Source of the DNA: Gordonibacter sp036659115
GTDB taxonomy: Bacteria > Actinomycetota > Coriobacteriia > Coriobacteriales > Eggerthellaceae
DNA: 12,192 bases
Strand: one strand, 5' to 3'
Assembly: GCF_036659115.1 (NCBI RefSeq)
Contig: NZ_JAVXDF010000073.1
The stretch's first letter is position 1; every line of letters starts with the position of its first letter. The notes beneath the pieces are model-generated. The model was not told the DNA's origin, did no database searches, and worked only from the letters and a program-made list of their open reading frames with translations. Both the position numbers and the translations under genes were made by a program. This document shows positions 1-8,424 of this stretch, piece by piece.

Positions 1-2
1 TG

Positions 3-971
3 CCCTACGAACCTCCCTTCCAAATAACTGCCGATATCTCAACGCTTTCACTGGAAATAGCCGAAATGGTCGGACGGCTTTCGCCCGCCTCTGATCTTTC
101 CGCATCTCCGTCTCTGCATCGAGAACTGCGCATCAAGACCATCCACTCGTCGTTGGCTATCGAGCAAAACACGCTGACCGAAGACCAAGTGACCGACATC
201 ATAGACGGCAAGCGCGTACTCGGCCCCCGAAACGAGATCCGCGAAGTCGAGAATGCCAAGCGCGCATACGATTTGCTGGAGAGCCTTGATCCGCTCAGCA
301 TCGACGATCTGCTGTTTGCCCACGGCGTCATGATGGAAGGGTTCGGCCAGGATGCCGGCAGGTGGCGCATGAAGAACGCCGGCGTCTACGATGGCGACCG
401 CCTTATCCATGCAGGCACCCCCGCCGCCTCTGTGCCAGAAGTCATGACCGACCTGTTCGCATGGATAAAAGGTACTGAAGTTCACCCTTTGATCGCATCG
501 TGCGTATTCCACTACGAGTTCGAGTTCGTCCATCCCTTTTCCGATGGAAACGGGCGCACGGGCCGGCTTTGGCACACGCTCATGCTCTCGCATTGGCGCG
601 CTGTTCTTGCCTGGCTTCCGGTAGAAAGCATGATCCACGAACGGCAAGCTGACTACTATGCAGCGTTGAACGCATCCAACACGCAGGGCTCTTCGACGCT
701 TTTCGTTGGATTCATGCTTGAAGTAATCCGAGACGCCATGCTTCCCTACTGCACGCCTGCCGCTGGATTAGATTCGCTCAGAGACCGAATCCTCAACTCC
801 CTTGGCCGCAACCCTCATGCAACGTTGCCGGTCATCGCCAAAGAAACCGGAACCTCGTTGCGGACGGTCGAGCGCACGCTGGCAACCCTCAAGGCCGAAG
901 GCGCTCTTGAGAGGGTCGGCAGCGCCCGGAAAGGTTTCTGGAAAGTCAAACAAAACAACTCCGAGCACTAG
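3..971 (+). CDS. Fic/DOC-family protein (probable AMP-transferase), 5'-partial
   Basis: The reading frame is open to the left edge: codons before the ATG at 66 read PYEPPFQITADIS..., a normal N-terminal style for Fic proteins, so the true start lies outside the window and 322 codons are visible. The Fic catalytic motif HPFSDGNGRTGR is intact (residues 177-188 of the visible frame, catalytic His at 177). It is preceded by a flap-like segment (VYDGDRLIHAGTP). Fic enzymes of this type usually transfer AMP from ATP to a hydroxyl on a target protein. An N-terminal SLAIEQ segment (about residues 50-55) matches the inhibitory motif (S/T)xxxE(G/N) except for Gln at the last position, so it is probably a self-inhibited class II Fic. 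The last ~45 residues (LPVIAKETGTSLRTVERTLATL) resemble a winged-helix DNA-binding domain. The gene converges on the sortase gene with 62 bp between them, and no terminator is visible there. The target is unknown. Confidence 0.93.
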   Translation, partial: PYEPPFQITADISTLSLEIAEMVGRLSPASDLSASPSLHRELRIKTIHSSLAIEQNTLTEDQVTDIIDGKRVLGPRNEIREVENAKRAYDLLESLDPLSIDDLLFAHGVMMEGFGQDAGRWRMKNAGVYDGDRLIHAGTPAASVPEVMTDLFAWIKGTEVHPLIASCVFHYEFEFVHPFSDGNGRTGRLWHTLMLSHWRAVLAWLPVESMIHERQADYYAALNASNTQGSSTLFVGFMLEVIRDAMLPYCTPAAGLDSLRDRILNSLGRNPHATLPVIAKETGTSLRTVERTLATLKAEGALERVGSARKGFWKVKQNNSEH

Positions 972-1033
972 CCTGGCGGCTGCCATCACTCCCGAGACCT
1001 GTCTAGCCTTTATCTGCGTACTGGCTGCCCTGC

Positions 1034-1861
1034 TCATCCCGCTCGTTTGTGCATACGGTGAATCCGCAGGGCTGCCGTGATTATCGCGGACAAGCTTAGA
1101 AAAGCGATGCCCCAGACGAGCATCTCCATTTGCAGCGGAACACGCATATCGACAAGTTTGCCAGCCTCGGGCAGCGCACAGGGAGCGCCGCGAACGAGCA
1201 AACGGTGGGTATTCAGTCCGTACGGAGTGCAGGTGAGCAGAGTTACGTAGTCATGTTCTGAATCGATGCGGACAGCCGAAAGATCGCTGGGCTCTATCAC
1301 GGTGATGTCATCGACCGCATACGCCCTCTTTTCACCCAGCATGTCGATGATGAACACATCGCCTTTCTTCAGCATCGCGAGATCCGTGAAAAGCCTTGCC
1401 GTCGGCAATCCGGTATGACTGGTCAGCACCGAGTGCGTACCTTCGCCTCCCACGGGCAGAGATGTTTGGGGAATATGTCCGACCCCCTGCTCAAGCACTC
1501 CATCAGAAACACCATGCCTGATGGGAAGCTCCACGCCAATGACCGGAATAGATACGGTGCCCATAAGCCCCTCGCCGTCCACATCGAGGACGCTTTCATA
1601 GTTGTCGGGCAGGGCAAATCCACTATGCGGTATGAACGGATCGCGCACGGGGTCCCCTCGCAGGCTATCGTTGTAAGCATGCGCTTCGGCAAGCATGGCC
1701 TCCCGCTCGTCATCTGAGAGCATTCCCATTTTCTCCTCATAGTGATCCACTGCGTTGGAAAAGGACTGCTCGTTGAGCAACGTGCCCACCACGGGATAGA
1801 GCATCACCCCCATGCCTACCAGTAAAAGCAGGAGTGCTACCACACGGCGGGCAGCGTTCAT
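1034..1861 (-). CDS. srtC: Class C (pilin-polymerising) sortase
   Basis: This is a 275-aa membrane-anchored cysteine transpeptidase that cleaves pilin sorting signals and joins subunits through isopeptide bonds. The catalytic triad is visible: His149 in TSHTGLP, Cys211 in TLLTCTPYG, and Arg224 in LLVRG. Two features mark class C: an N-terminal hydrophobic segment (about residues 7-27) plus a second one near the C-terminus (about 245-266), and a DPF motif (residues 74-76) at the position of the lid that covers the active site. The segment GVGHIPQTSLPVGGEG is also typical of the class. The ATG at 1861 overlaps the TGA of the upstream surface-protein gene as ATGA, and there is no Shine-Dalgarno sequence at useful spacing, so translation is probably coupled. 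It is the last gene of the pilus operon and the only sortase in the window. No intrinsic terminator is apparent after its stop. Confidence 0.95.
   Translation of the reverse strand: MNAARRVVALLLLLVGMGVMLYPVVGTLLNEQSFSNAVDHYEEKMGMLSDDEREAMLAEAHAYNDSLRGDPVRDPFIPHSGFALPDNYESVLDVDGEGLMGTVSIPVIGVELPIRHGVSDGVLEQGVGHIPQTSLPVGGEGTHSVLTSHTGLPTARLFTDLAMLKKGDVFIIDMLGEKRAYAVDDITVIEPSDLSAVRIDSEHDYVTLLTCTPYGLNTHRLLVRGAPCALPEAGKLVDMRVPLQMEMLVWGIAFLSLSAIITAALRIHRMHKRAG
1858..1861 (-). other. ATGA stop-start overlap (translational coupling)
   Basis: On the minus strand the TGA of the large surface protein (1860-1858) and the ATG of the sortase (1861-1859) share bases as ATGA. The sequence just upstream (AATCTTCCCGGAA) has no well-spaced purine-rich ribosome site. 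Coupled translation of the sortase after the surface protein is therefore the likely arrangement. Confidence 0.8.
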
Positions 1862-4800
1862 TTCCGGGAAGATTTCTTACGAAGCATCCTCACCCCTACC
1901 GCCGCTAAGACCATCCCCACCACGGATATCACGGGAAACCAGAGGGAGGTGCCGACAAAGGGCAGGTTGAATACCGGGACATTCGGCAAGAAGAGCCCTT
2001 GCTGTATGCCGCTCGGCATAGTGAGGGATGTCCGGAAAGCAGGAGGCTGCGATCCATCCGAGCCGATACGTGCGAGCATGGCCTGCGTGTCGATACGGTA
2101 AACTCCCGTCCCCGGCGCTGTTTCAACAGTCCGAAACGCCCATTGCCCCCTTGGCTTGCTATACCCCAAAGGAGCTGCCGTTTCCACCAGCATGTACCAA
2201 GCACTCGTATCGATCCCCTGCAACGTCACCATACCCGCGCTGGCCACACCCGTACCGTCAGCCGAAGTGAAAGCATAGGGAACGTTCGTCGATACACCTG
2301 GCAGACCTTCCGTGCCATCGGCCGCCACCACCGGAGCCCACTGCGTCGAGGTGATCGAGGCAGCTTCGACTGCGGCGCTGTTAATAGAACCGGCATTCAG
2401 GACCGTGCTGCCCACATAGCGATAAAGCGAAAATGCTGCACCCGCTAAAGGTTTGTACAGGCCCGTCTCTTGGATCGCCCCCACCTTGGCGAAAGATACA
2501 CTCACACGGAGGGGCCGCCACACCACCGCCTGGCCCAAGCCCGCACACGCGATAAGGGATGCATCGTTATTATTGAAAATCAGAGAGAGGTTGGGCGCAT
2601 CGGATGCAAGCCCCGAAGAGACAACGGCCCATTGAGCACCAGACGCAAGCAACGCCTGGTCGGTCGCCGTGATACCTATACGAGCCGACGAGCCCAGTCC
2701 CTCAGCGCCAAGAGCAACCAAGTAGGAGGTGTTTGCCCGCGCAACCTCAAGATCCGAAGCACGAGCCGTGGCCGCAGACGACTCGCCGGCTGCTCGTCCC
2801 TTGTTCCCGTAAACAGACGCGTTGCCCGAAACCGTGATACGTGCAGCACCCCCTCGGAACGCAGCCGATCCCACCCCGCCCACATGCGCAGCACTGCCCG
2901 AGCTGTCTTGGGCAGTGCACGCATTGTCGGCTATCATCCCACCTTTCATAGCCAACAGCCCCAAAGTGTCAACATACACGCCTCCGCCCGACAAGGAAGC
3001 GGTATTGCCGCGCACTTCTGCGGAACCTGCCAGCGTAGCCGAGGCATTCTTGCCCACAAAAATACCTGCACCCCAACGTCTCGCAAAGCAGCCCGACACC
3101 GATCCGCCATCCACCCGCAAAGTGGCAGGAGAAGCCGAATCATCGGAGGATACCGCAAGCGCGCCGCCGTCTTGCGCCGTGCAAGCGCTGATCGATCCGC
3201 CGCTCACAACCACTGTCGATCCCTTCCCTGCACGTATCGCACCACCTGTCGCGCCAACGGTGCACGCATTGGCAATGCGCGCTCCCTCTCCAAGCGTAAG
3301 CGCAGAGGACGCTCCTGACACCTCGAAGAGCGGCCGCGTTGCCTGCAATCCCAACCCACTCGCTGCCTGCGCGGGAGTGCAGGCACCCTCAAACGAAAGC
3401 GTGCCGAGCGTGATCCCGCCCATAATCACCAACGCAGACGCGGTCGAGCTGTTGCTCGTTCGCGTGATCGTCGCACGCGGAGTCCCCGACTGCGACGGGG
3501 GTCCCGCCCAAGCCTGCGCGCCAGCGATAGGCTGCATCGCAGGTGCGGTGGTGAACACAACCTTAGTATCCTCGGCAACCAACACAACGCGTCCGTCGCT
3601 TGGTACGCTTCCCGAGGCCCCGCTGAAATCGACCAGGGGGGAATCCTTCAACATCTCCACGCGATCGCCCGTCGCCACCTCCAAAAAGGCGTTGTATATG
3701 CTCTTGTACTCTTTGAAGAACGCATCAGGAACGCCGTCGTTGTTGGTGTCGCGAATAATCTGACACGCGCCCACAATCTTCTCCCAAACGGCATACAAGG
3801 GAATACGGCTATCTTTATCGGGATCGAGTTGCGTGCTGTACGACAACGTCGATCCCGGAAGATAGGTTGGCGTCTTTGCGCTGGCGCTCGTGCTCCATCC
3901 CTTGAACAGATAGCCATCCACCACCATTGTCCCCTGATCCAAAATAGGCGCAAGACCACCCGACTGGTAGTAGAGATTCGATATCCCCACCTCACCATCG
4001 AAGGGCGCTTGTCCTTGCAACGTGGAGCCCATCGGTACGTTGGCCTGGTAGTCAACCGCATACCCAAAGACCCAATTGAGGGCGTTTTTGGTACTGTAAG
4101 CTGCCGCGTAGGTACTGTTGAGGTCGCACCTAAAAGCATTCAAGTTGAAGGAGGCTTGCCCCGCTGTGGCAAATTGAGAGGGTACCTTGTTGAAGTCAAC
4201 CGCGCCATTACCCACGTTGACGCCCATCTTCGACCCCGCAACAAAATTGCCGGACATGAAAATACGAAGCGCTGGATTCGTGGTATAGGTCCAAAGATTC
4301 GAGGCCTGCTTGGCGCTTCCTTGAGTATTGTCCAACACGATGCAAGGGACGCCTATCTTGCCCGCAAGAATCGTAGTCTTGCAGAAGGCTGGATTAGTAT
4401 AGCCGCCGTTAGCAGTCGCGGGGTAATTGAACACAAGGCCCCGAGGAGCTGCCGCCGTTCCATTGGCATTGCCGCAAACGGCGATACCACCTCCCCCGAC
4501 ATCTGCCGTGTTGCCCCGAATCGTACCGCCATACATAAAGAGATCATGATTCGAGTTCTGCAGAATCCCCCCGCCGTACTGCTTCGCCGAACAACCCGTT
4601 ATCACGCAATCATACATGGTTGCGGATTGTCCGCACATATACATTCCCCCACCAAAAGCAGCAGAGCAGTTGGTCAGGCTGATCCGCTCTAGGTGAGCCG
4701 AAGCCTCAAGAGACAAACCGCCTCCGATACTTTTCGACGAGCAGTTTGTTATAGTCGGACCACCGCTTCCAAGCGTATTCGACAGAGCGAAAATCGATGT

Positions 4801-6615
4801 TTTGCAACTTGAGATCGCGCCTCCCTCAGTACCTGTCATGCAGGAGTCGATGACGGCCTGGTCTGCCAACGCCACAAGTCCGCCGTTAGCCCCGCACACC
4901 GCGCCCCCACCTATACCTGTTGATGAGAAATCGGTAGTCGAACCCGCATTAAGCGTGATTCTTCTGGTGCTAGCCGTGTCGAAAGTCCGGCAGCTTCTTA
5001 TCGAGCCCCGCAGGATAAGTGCATCGTAATTAGATGCAATCACCTGATCAGCAGAGGTACGCGGCCCATCCTGCGCCGTCCAAAAAAAGGCACCCCCGTC
5101 AAGCACATTGGCTTCGCTCCAATAATAAACACCCCCGCCCGCAAAGGCCGTGCAGTTGATTATGGACCCTGCCACCTCCGCCCTGCAATCGACCCCGACG
5201 AGCGCAGTGCAGCCGTAGGAATGCAAATACATCGCGCCGCCGCCAGCGCGGAAGTTTTCCACACCCGTATTCTCTTGTCCCACAAAATTGCAGCTATCGA
5301 TCGTGCCCGCAAAAGCGAGCTTGCAGTTGCTGGCAAACAGCGCGCCGCCGCCCTGGCGAAACGACGTTGGATCGAACGACGCCCCGCCTATCGTCACAAA
5401 CGTAACGTCGGAGTAGCGCACTGTTGCACCAGCCTGTATGTCGACGAGAGCATCAACCGCGCGAAACGCACCGCCCCCCGACAACTCTCCCGACACGTTC
5501 ATACGCGTGTCGCAATCGTAAATCGAAGCGCCGCTTTCCATAACAAGCGATGCGCGGCCTACGGAAAGCGGAGTTGTCGTAGTATTCGTAACACGCCCCG
5601 CAGTAACACTTGCCGCGCCTCCGCCGACGCCGTTTCCTTGCGTGACTAACAGGCAACTCGATATCGAGCTACCATTTTTCATGGTAAACACGGCATTAGG
5701 AGCAGCTATCCGAATCGCGCCCGTAGACCCCGTGGTATACCACCGGGAGATAGTTGCCCCGGCATCTAACGTCAACCTCCCTCCCGTACCCGTAACCTCG
5801 ACGACCCGACGGTTTGCAGCGACCGAGGCGCCGTTGAACGCAATGTTTTTAAACGTCAGCGATCCGGTGCTCACCGTAAAGAGAGAAACCGTCGCTGTCC
5901 CCCCGCGTACCGTAGGCGCAGCTCCACCCGTGCCAGGCACACCGTACACCACGATATTTTTTGCCCCGACGACAGCCGTCGTAGTACAAGCAAGATCCCC
6001 TACTACCATGATGGTTACCTGCGTCAGCGAATCGGCGGCAGATACGGCAGCCCTAAGCGTGGCATACGGCGAGGCTGACGTACCCGTTCCTGCAGCGTCG
6101 CTACCCGAAGCAGAGACATAGATCGCGGAAAGAGCCCTTGGTGCAGAGGAAAGAGGGGCCTCGGCTTCAGGGGAAGCCAAACCTTCCTGCCCGCCTGCCT
6201 GCTCGCGAGTGTCGGGAACAGCAGAGGCCTTGCCTTCGGCCTCGGGTTGCACATCGGTATCCGAACCAGCCGAAGGCGTCGAACCGGAAGCTTTGCCTGC
6301 CTCTTCCTCATCAGGCAAAGCCGTCTTATCTGCCGGTGCGCCTTCGGCTTCGCACTCGGATACCAATGCCTCCGATGTCACGAAAGCAGCTGCCGACTCG
6401 GAAGCAGACGACGATCCCTCCCTCACGCCTTGTCCCCTTTGCTCTGACACATGCGGGGACGAGACCGGAGCCGCCGAATACGACTCTCGTGCAAAAGCGC
6501 TGGGAGTTATGGCAACGGGAATAAAAAGGGCACAAACCAGCACCATCATGATGGTCGCATGCGAAAAAAAGCGCCATAAAACTCGATATGGTCGGTTGTG
6601 GTTGACTCTTCTCAT
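1858..6615 (-). CDS. Giant double beta-helix surface protein, likely pilus tip/adhesin
   Basis: A 1585-aa secreted, wall-linked protein. The start at 6615 was chosen because AAAGGGG lies 6 nt upstream and a signal peptide follows at once (MRRVNHN..., hydrophobic core about 21-38, likely cleavage after AFA). Order of parts: a Ser/Ala/Glu/Pro-rich low-complexity stretch (about 45-160); a right-handed beta-helix region (about 165-780) beginning IYVSASGSD and full of GGGA/GGGI/GGGM turns; an InlB/Flg_new-like repeat (about 850-945, ending PLYAVWE); a calcium-site-like DTNNDGVPD (956-964); a second beta-helix region (about 970-1290); a SpaA-like domain (about 1370-1510) with E-box VETAAPLGY (Glu1478); and a sorting signal LPFVG (1551-1555), hydrophobic stretch and basic tail. 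LPFVG departs from LPXTG at Thr. About 29 cysteines lie in the mature part, many just before a GGG turn. The gene lies between backbone pilin and sortase, which suggests a tip or accessory subunit. The ligand is unknown; beta-helix folds may also bind or act on glycans, but no enzyme active site is recognisable. Confidence 0.9.
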   Translation of the reverse strand: MRRVNHNRPYRVLWRFFSHATIMMVLVCALFIPVAITPSAFARESYSAAPVSSPHVSEQRGQGVREGSSSASESAAAFVTSEALVSECEAEGAPADKTALPDEEEAGKASGSTPSAGSDTDVQPEAEGKASAVPDTREQAGGQEGLASPEAEAPLSSAPRALSAIYVSASGSDAAGTGTSASPYATLRAAVSAADSLTQVTIMVVGDLACTTTAVVGAKNIVVYGVPGTGGAAPTVRGGTATVSLFTVSTGSLTFKNIAFNGASVAANRRVVEVTGTGGRLTLDAGATISRWYTTGSTGAIRIAAPNAVFTMKNGSSISSCLLVTQGNGVGGGAASVTAGRVTNTTTTPLSVGRASLVMESGASIYDCDTRMNVSGELSGGGAFRAVDALVDIQAGATVRYSDVTFVTIGGASFDPTSFRQGGGALFASNCKLAFAGTIDSCNFVGQENTGVENFRAGGGAMYLHSYGCTALVGVDCRAEVAGSIINCTAFAGGGVYYWSEANVLDGGAFFWTAQDGPRTSADQVIASNYDALILRGSIRSCRTFDTASTRRITLNAGSTTDFSSTGIGGGAVCGANGGLVALADQAVIDSCMTGTEGGAISSCKTSIFALSNTLGSGGPTITNCSSKSIGGGLSLEASAHLERISLTNCSAAFGGGMYMCGQSATMYDCVITGCSAKQYGGGILQNSNHDLFMYGGTIRGNTADVGGGGIAVCGNANGTAAAPRGLVFNYPATANGGYTNPAFCKTTILAGKIGVPCIVLDNTQGSAKQASNLWTYTTNPALRIFMSGNFVAGSKMGVNVGNGAVDFNKVPSQFATAGQASFNLNAFRCDLNSTYAAAYSTKNALNWVFGYAVDYQANVPMGSTLQGQAPFDGEVGISNLYYQSGGLAPILDQGTMVVDGYLFKGWSTSASAKTPTYLPGSTLSYSTQLDPDKDSRIPLYAVWEKIVGACQIIRDTNNDGVPDAFFKEYKSIYNAFLEVATGDRVEMLKDSPLVDFSGASGSVPSDGRVVLVAEDTKVVFTTAPAMQPIAGAQAWAGPPSQSGTPRATITRTSNSSTASALVIMGGITLGTLSFEGACTPAQAASGLGLQATRPLFEVSGASSALTLGEGARIANACTVGATGGAIRAGKGSTVVVSGGSISACTAQDGGALAVSSDDSASPATLRVDGGSVSGCFARRWGAGIFVGKNASATLAGSAEVRGNTASLSGGGVYVDTLGLLAMKGGMIADNACTAQDSSGSAAHVGGVGSAAFRGGAARITVSGNASVYGNKGRAAGESSAATARASDLEVARANTSYLVALGAEGLGSSARIGITATDQALLASGAQWAVVSSGLASDAPNLSLIFNNNDASLIACAGLGQAVVWRPLRVSVSFAKVGAIQETGLYKPLAGAAFSLYRYVGSTVLNAGSINSAAVEAASITSTQWAPVVAADGTEGLPGVSTNVPYAFTSADGTGVASAGMVTLQGIDTSAWYMLVETAAPLGYSKPRGQWAFRTVETAPGTGVYRIDTQAMLARIGSDGSQPPAFRTSLTMPSGIQQGLFLPNVPVFNLPFVGTSLWFPVISVVGMVLAAVGVRMLRKKSSRK

Positions 6616-6620
6616 CTTTA

Positions 6621-6630
6621 TCCCCTTTCT
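6621..6630 (-). promoter_or_regulatory. Ribosome-binding site deciding the 6615 start
   Basis: The minus-strand sequence AGAAAGGGGA ends 5 nt before the ATG at 6615, with the GGGG core 6 nt away. This fixes the start of the large surface protein at the Met that opens the signal peptide. The in-frame ATG 30 codons further upstream (6705) falls inside a hairpin arm and is not followed by a signal peptide. Confidence 0.8.
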
Positions 6631-6669
6631 CGATGCACTGCCTCCCGCAACAAAAGCCGCCTGTCCATA

Positions 6670-6706
6670 AGTGCCCCGAGCATCAGCACACCATGCTCGG
6701 GGCACT
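6670..6706 (-). promoter_or_regulatory. Perfect 14-bp hairpin between pilin genes (attenuator or RNA-stability element)
   Basis: AGTGCCCCGAGCAT (6670-6683) and ATGCTCGGGGCACT (6693-6706) are exact inverted repeats around a 9-nt loop. The element lies 8 nt after the stop codon of the backbone pilin and about 55 nt before the start of the large surface protein. On the minus strand it is followed by TTATGG rather than a U-run, so it looks like a weak or partial terminator or a 3'-end stabiliser. Either could raise backbone output relative to the downstream subunit and sortase. The mechanism is inferred; the structure is seen directly. Confidence 0.75.
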
Positions 6707-6714
6707 CTTCTACC

Positions 6715-8424
6715 TTAGGGACGATCGTCGCGATCGCGCTTACGGGAGCGCGCGAAGGTTGCCACCGCAAAGGCAACAACACCTGCACCTACGACAAAGA
6801 ACACAATGGCACCGATGCCGCCGGTATTCGGCAGAGCAAAGTTACCGCCACCCTCTTGTCCGTTCATCGTGTTGACAATGCACACCGGGCCGCTCACTAC
6901 CGTGGTTTTCACTTTGGAAGTAGCCGTAGCTTTCACGATTTGAAGCGTGACCTTCTGGGGTGCCTGCAAGGCGCGATAACCGTTGGGTGCCTTCGTTTCC
7001 ACCATCCAGACATCAACGTTTTGAGGCACGCCGAGGTTGGCACGAGCGGCATTAACCGCCTGCTTGACGGTGGTGTACGCCGAGCCATTCGCCGTCAGAT
7101 CAGAAGAATGCAAACCCGAGAATACCGCTTTGCCATTCGTAGCGTTGCTGGAAGCCACAAGATCGGCGGAGCCTGTCGTGCTCTTGATAAATTTACCCGC
7201 TACTGCATCGCTGTACGATGCAGCCAGCTTGAAGGAAGCGGTATCGGAGAGGATAGGGCTGCCTTTGCCATCGACTTTGGTAAACTGAAAACCCGTCGTT
7301 GGGATAGCAGGCGTGGTGCTTTGCTTGCGATCCACCACCACTGCACCCTTGCTGTCGGTAATCGAGACCAAGGCGCTGTTTATGATGGAAGTCTGACCGT
7401 CCGCATCAATGCTTGCATTGAATGCATGGGGGGTTACCTGGGCAGTAGCTCGAATGACGAGTTTCGATATCTGCTTTCTAGGTTCGTCTGCGCGAGTAGT
7501 GTTAAGAGCTTCCACTGCCTTGGCAATAAGGGGGGTGATCGTCCACGTTACCCTTCCATCTGTAGCGGAGGTGTCGCTAAACCCTATATCTTTTGCAGGC
7601 AGCGCATTTTCCGTACCGTCAAAAGACAGGGCGACAACGGTAAAATCGTTCCGTATCCCCAGCATCGGTTTTCCGGTCGAGCTCTGGGGAACCGTGTCGA
7701 CGATGGTGCCCTGCATGCAAGCCGCGTCGCTCTCGTAGACCTTTTGCGCAACAGGAATCCTGAACGATATTTGATACTTCAGACTCTCATAGGGTGCCGT
7801 TAAGTCGGGATTATCGAGCACCGTCTTCTCAACGTCGTCCAAACTCACGTTTTTGGGATACACATGAACATCTTTGATAAACGTAGTAGTCCCGCCTGCA
7901 GCCTGCTGCGCATACGGAAGCGTCACGATGGAGGGAACCGCTGCCTGAACGTTCGCCCCACCCGTACTTTTTTCTTCTAGCAGATAGTAGCCGAACTTCA
8001 ACGAATCCCACGCCGCCACGCCATCGGCGCCAGTCGACTGTTCGATTGGCGAGAAGGTCGCATCGCGGTAGGTAGCGAGAAAGGCCGGTACCTCAGAGGC
8101 GGCAGGGGTCTTGGTCACGGCCGGCGTGCCAGCAATGCCGCCCTCGACCTTTGCGGTATCAAGCTTATACAACGCGAACTGCACACCCCCGAGGGGCTGA
8201 GCACCGATAGGAGGCTGCTGACCTGCCGCACCGGTGCCCGGCGTGCTTGAATCTGTGGGAGTTTTGTACTTATGCAACGTAATGGAAGCTGAGCCGTCAT
8301 CTGCAAACCCTCCGGTGCCCAGAGCAAAGGCAGGCGCTGCACCTATCGCTAGCGAAACGGCAAGAGCCGCCGTCGCCAGAACGGCCGCAAGCTTGCTGGG
8401 CAGTCTCATAATTCCCTGCTCCAT
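6715..8424 (-). CDS. Pilus backbone (major) pilin, LPNTG-anchored
   Basis: A 569-aa SpaA-type shaft pilin that a class C sortase would polymerise. It has a signal peptide (hydrophobic core about 11-30, likely cleavage after AFA). The N-terminal domain (about 45-185) starts SITLHKY and holds an E-box-like YYLLEEK. The pilin motif FIKDVHVYPK (182-191) provides Lys191, the expected linkage residue; the usual Trp at its first position is Phe. A fimbrial isopeptide D2-like domain (about 195-365) and a Cna-B/SpaA domain (about 372-515) with E-box VETKAPNGY (Glu476) follow. The sorting signal LPNTG is at 531-535, followed by a hydrophobic segment and a charged tail that unusually ends in DRDDRP. The start at 8424 is supported by GAAAGGA 7 nt upstream; a second in-frame ATG at 8409 is possible. 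It is the first gene of the pilus operon. Internal isopeptide bonds are expected from the domain types, but the Lys-Asn/Asp pairs cannot be assigned by eye. Confidence 0.94.
   Translation of the reverse strand: MEQGIMRLPSKLAAVLATAALAVSLAIGAAPAFALGTGGFADDGSASITLHKYKTPTDSSTPGTGAAGQQPPIGAQPLGGVQFALYKLDTAKVEGGIAGTPAVTKTPAASEVPAFLATYRDATFSPIEQSTGADGVAAWDSLKFGYYLLEEKSTGGANVQAAVPSIVTLPYAQQAAGGTTTFIKDVHVYPKNVSLDDVEKTVLDNPDLTAPYESLKYQISFRIPVAQKVYESDAACMQGTIVDTVPQSSTGKPMLGIRNDFTVVALSFDGTENALPAKDIGFSDTSATDGRVTWTITPLIAKAVEALNTTRADEPRKQISKLVIRATAQVTPHAFNASIDADGQTSIINSALVSITDSKGAVVVDRKQSTTPAIPTTGFQFTKVDGKGSPILSDTASFKLAASYSDAVAGKFIKSTTGSADLVASSNATNGKAVFSGLHSSDLTANGSAYTTVKQAVNAARANLGVPQNVDVWMVETKAPNGYRALQAPQKVTLQIVKATATSKVKTTVVSGPVCIVNTMNGQEGGGNFALPNTGGIGAIVFFVVGAGVVAFAVATFARSRKRDRDDRP

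Noticed and set aside
6616..6705. A 30-codon upstream extension of the large surface protein to an ATG at 6705
   Set aside because: The start would lie in the hairpin arm without a ribosome site and would push the signal peptide inward. The Met at 6615 has a good ribosome site and opens the signal peptide directly.
6598..7803. A 401-codon plus-strand open frame opposite the pilin genes
   Set aside because: It crosses the backbone pilin gene, the intergenic hairpin and the start of the large surface protein in antisense. It has no protein-like domains.
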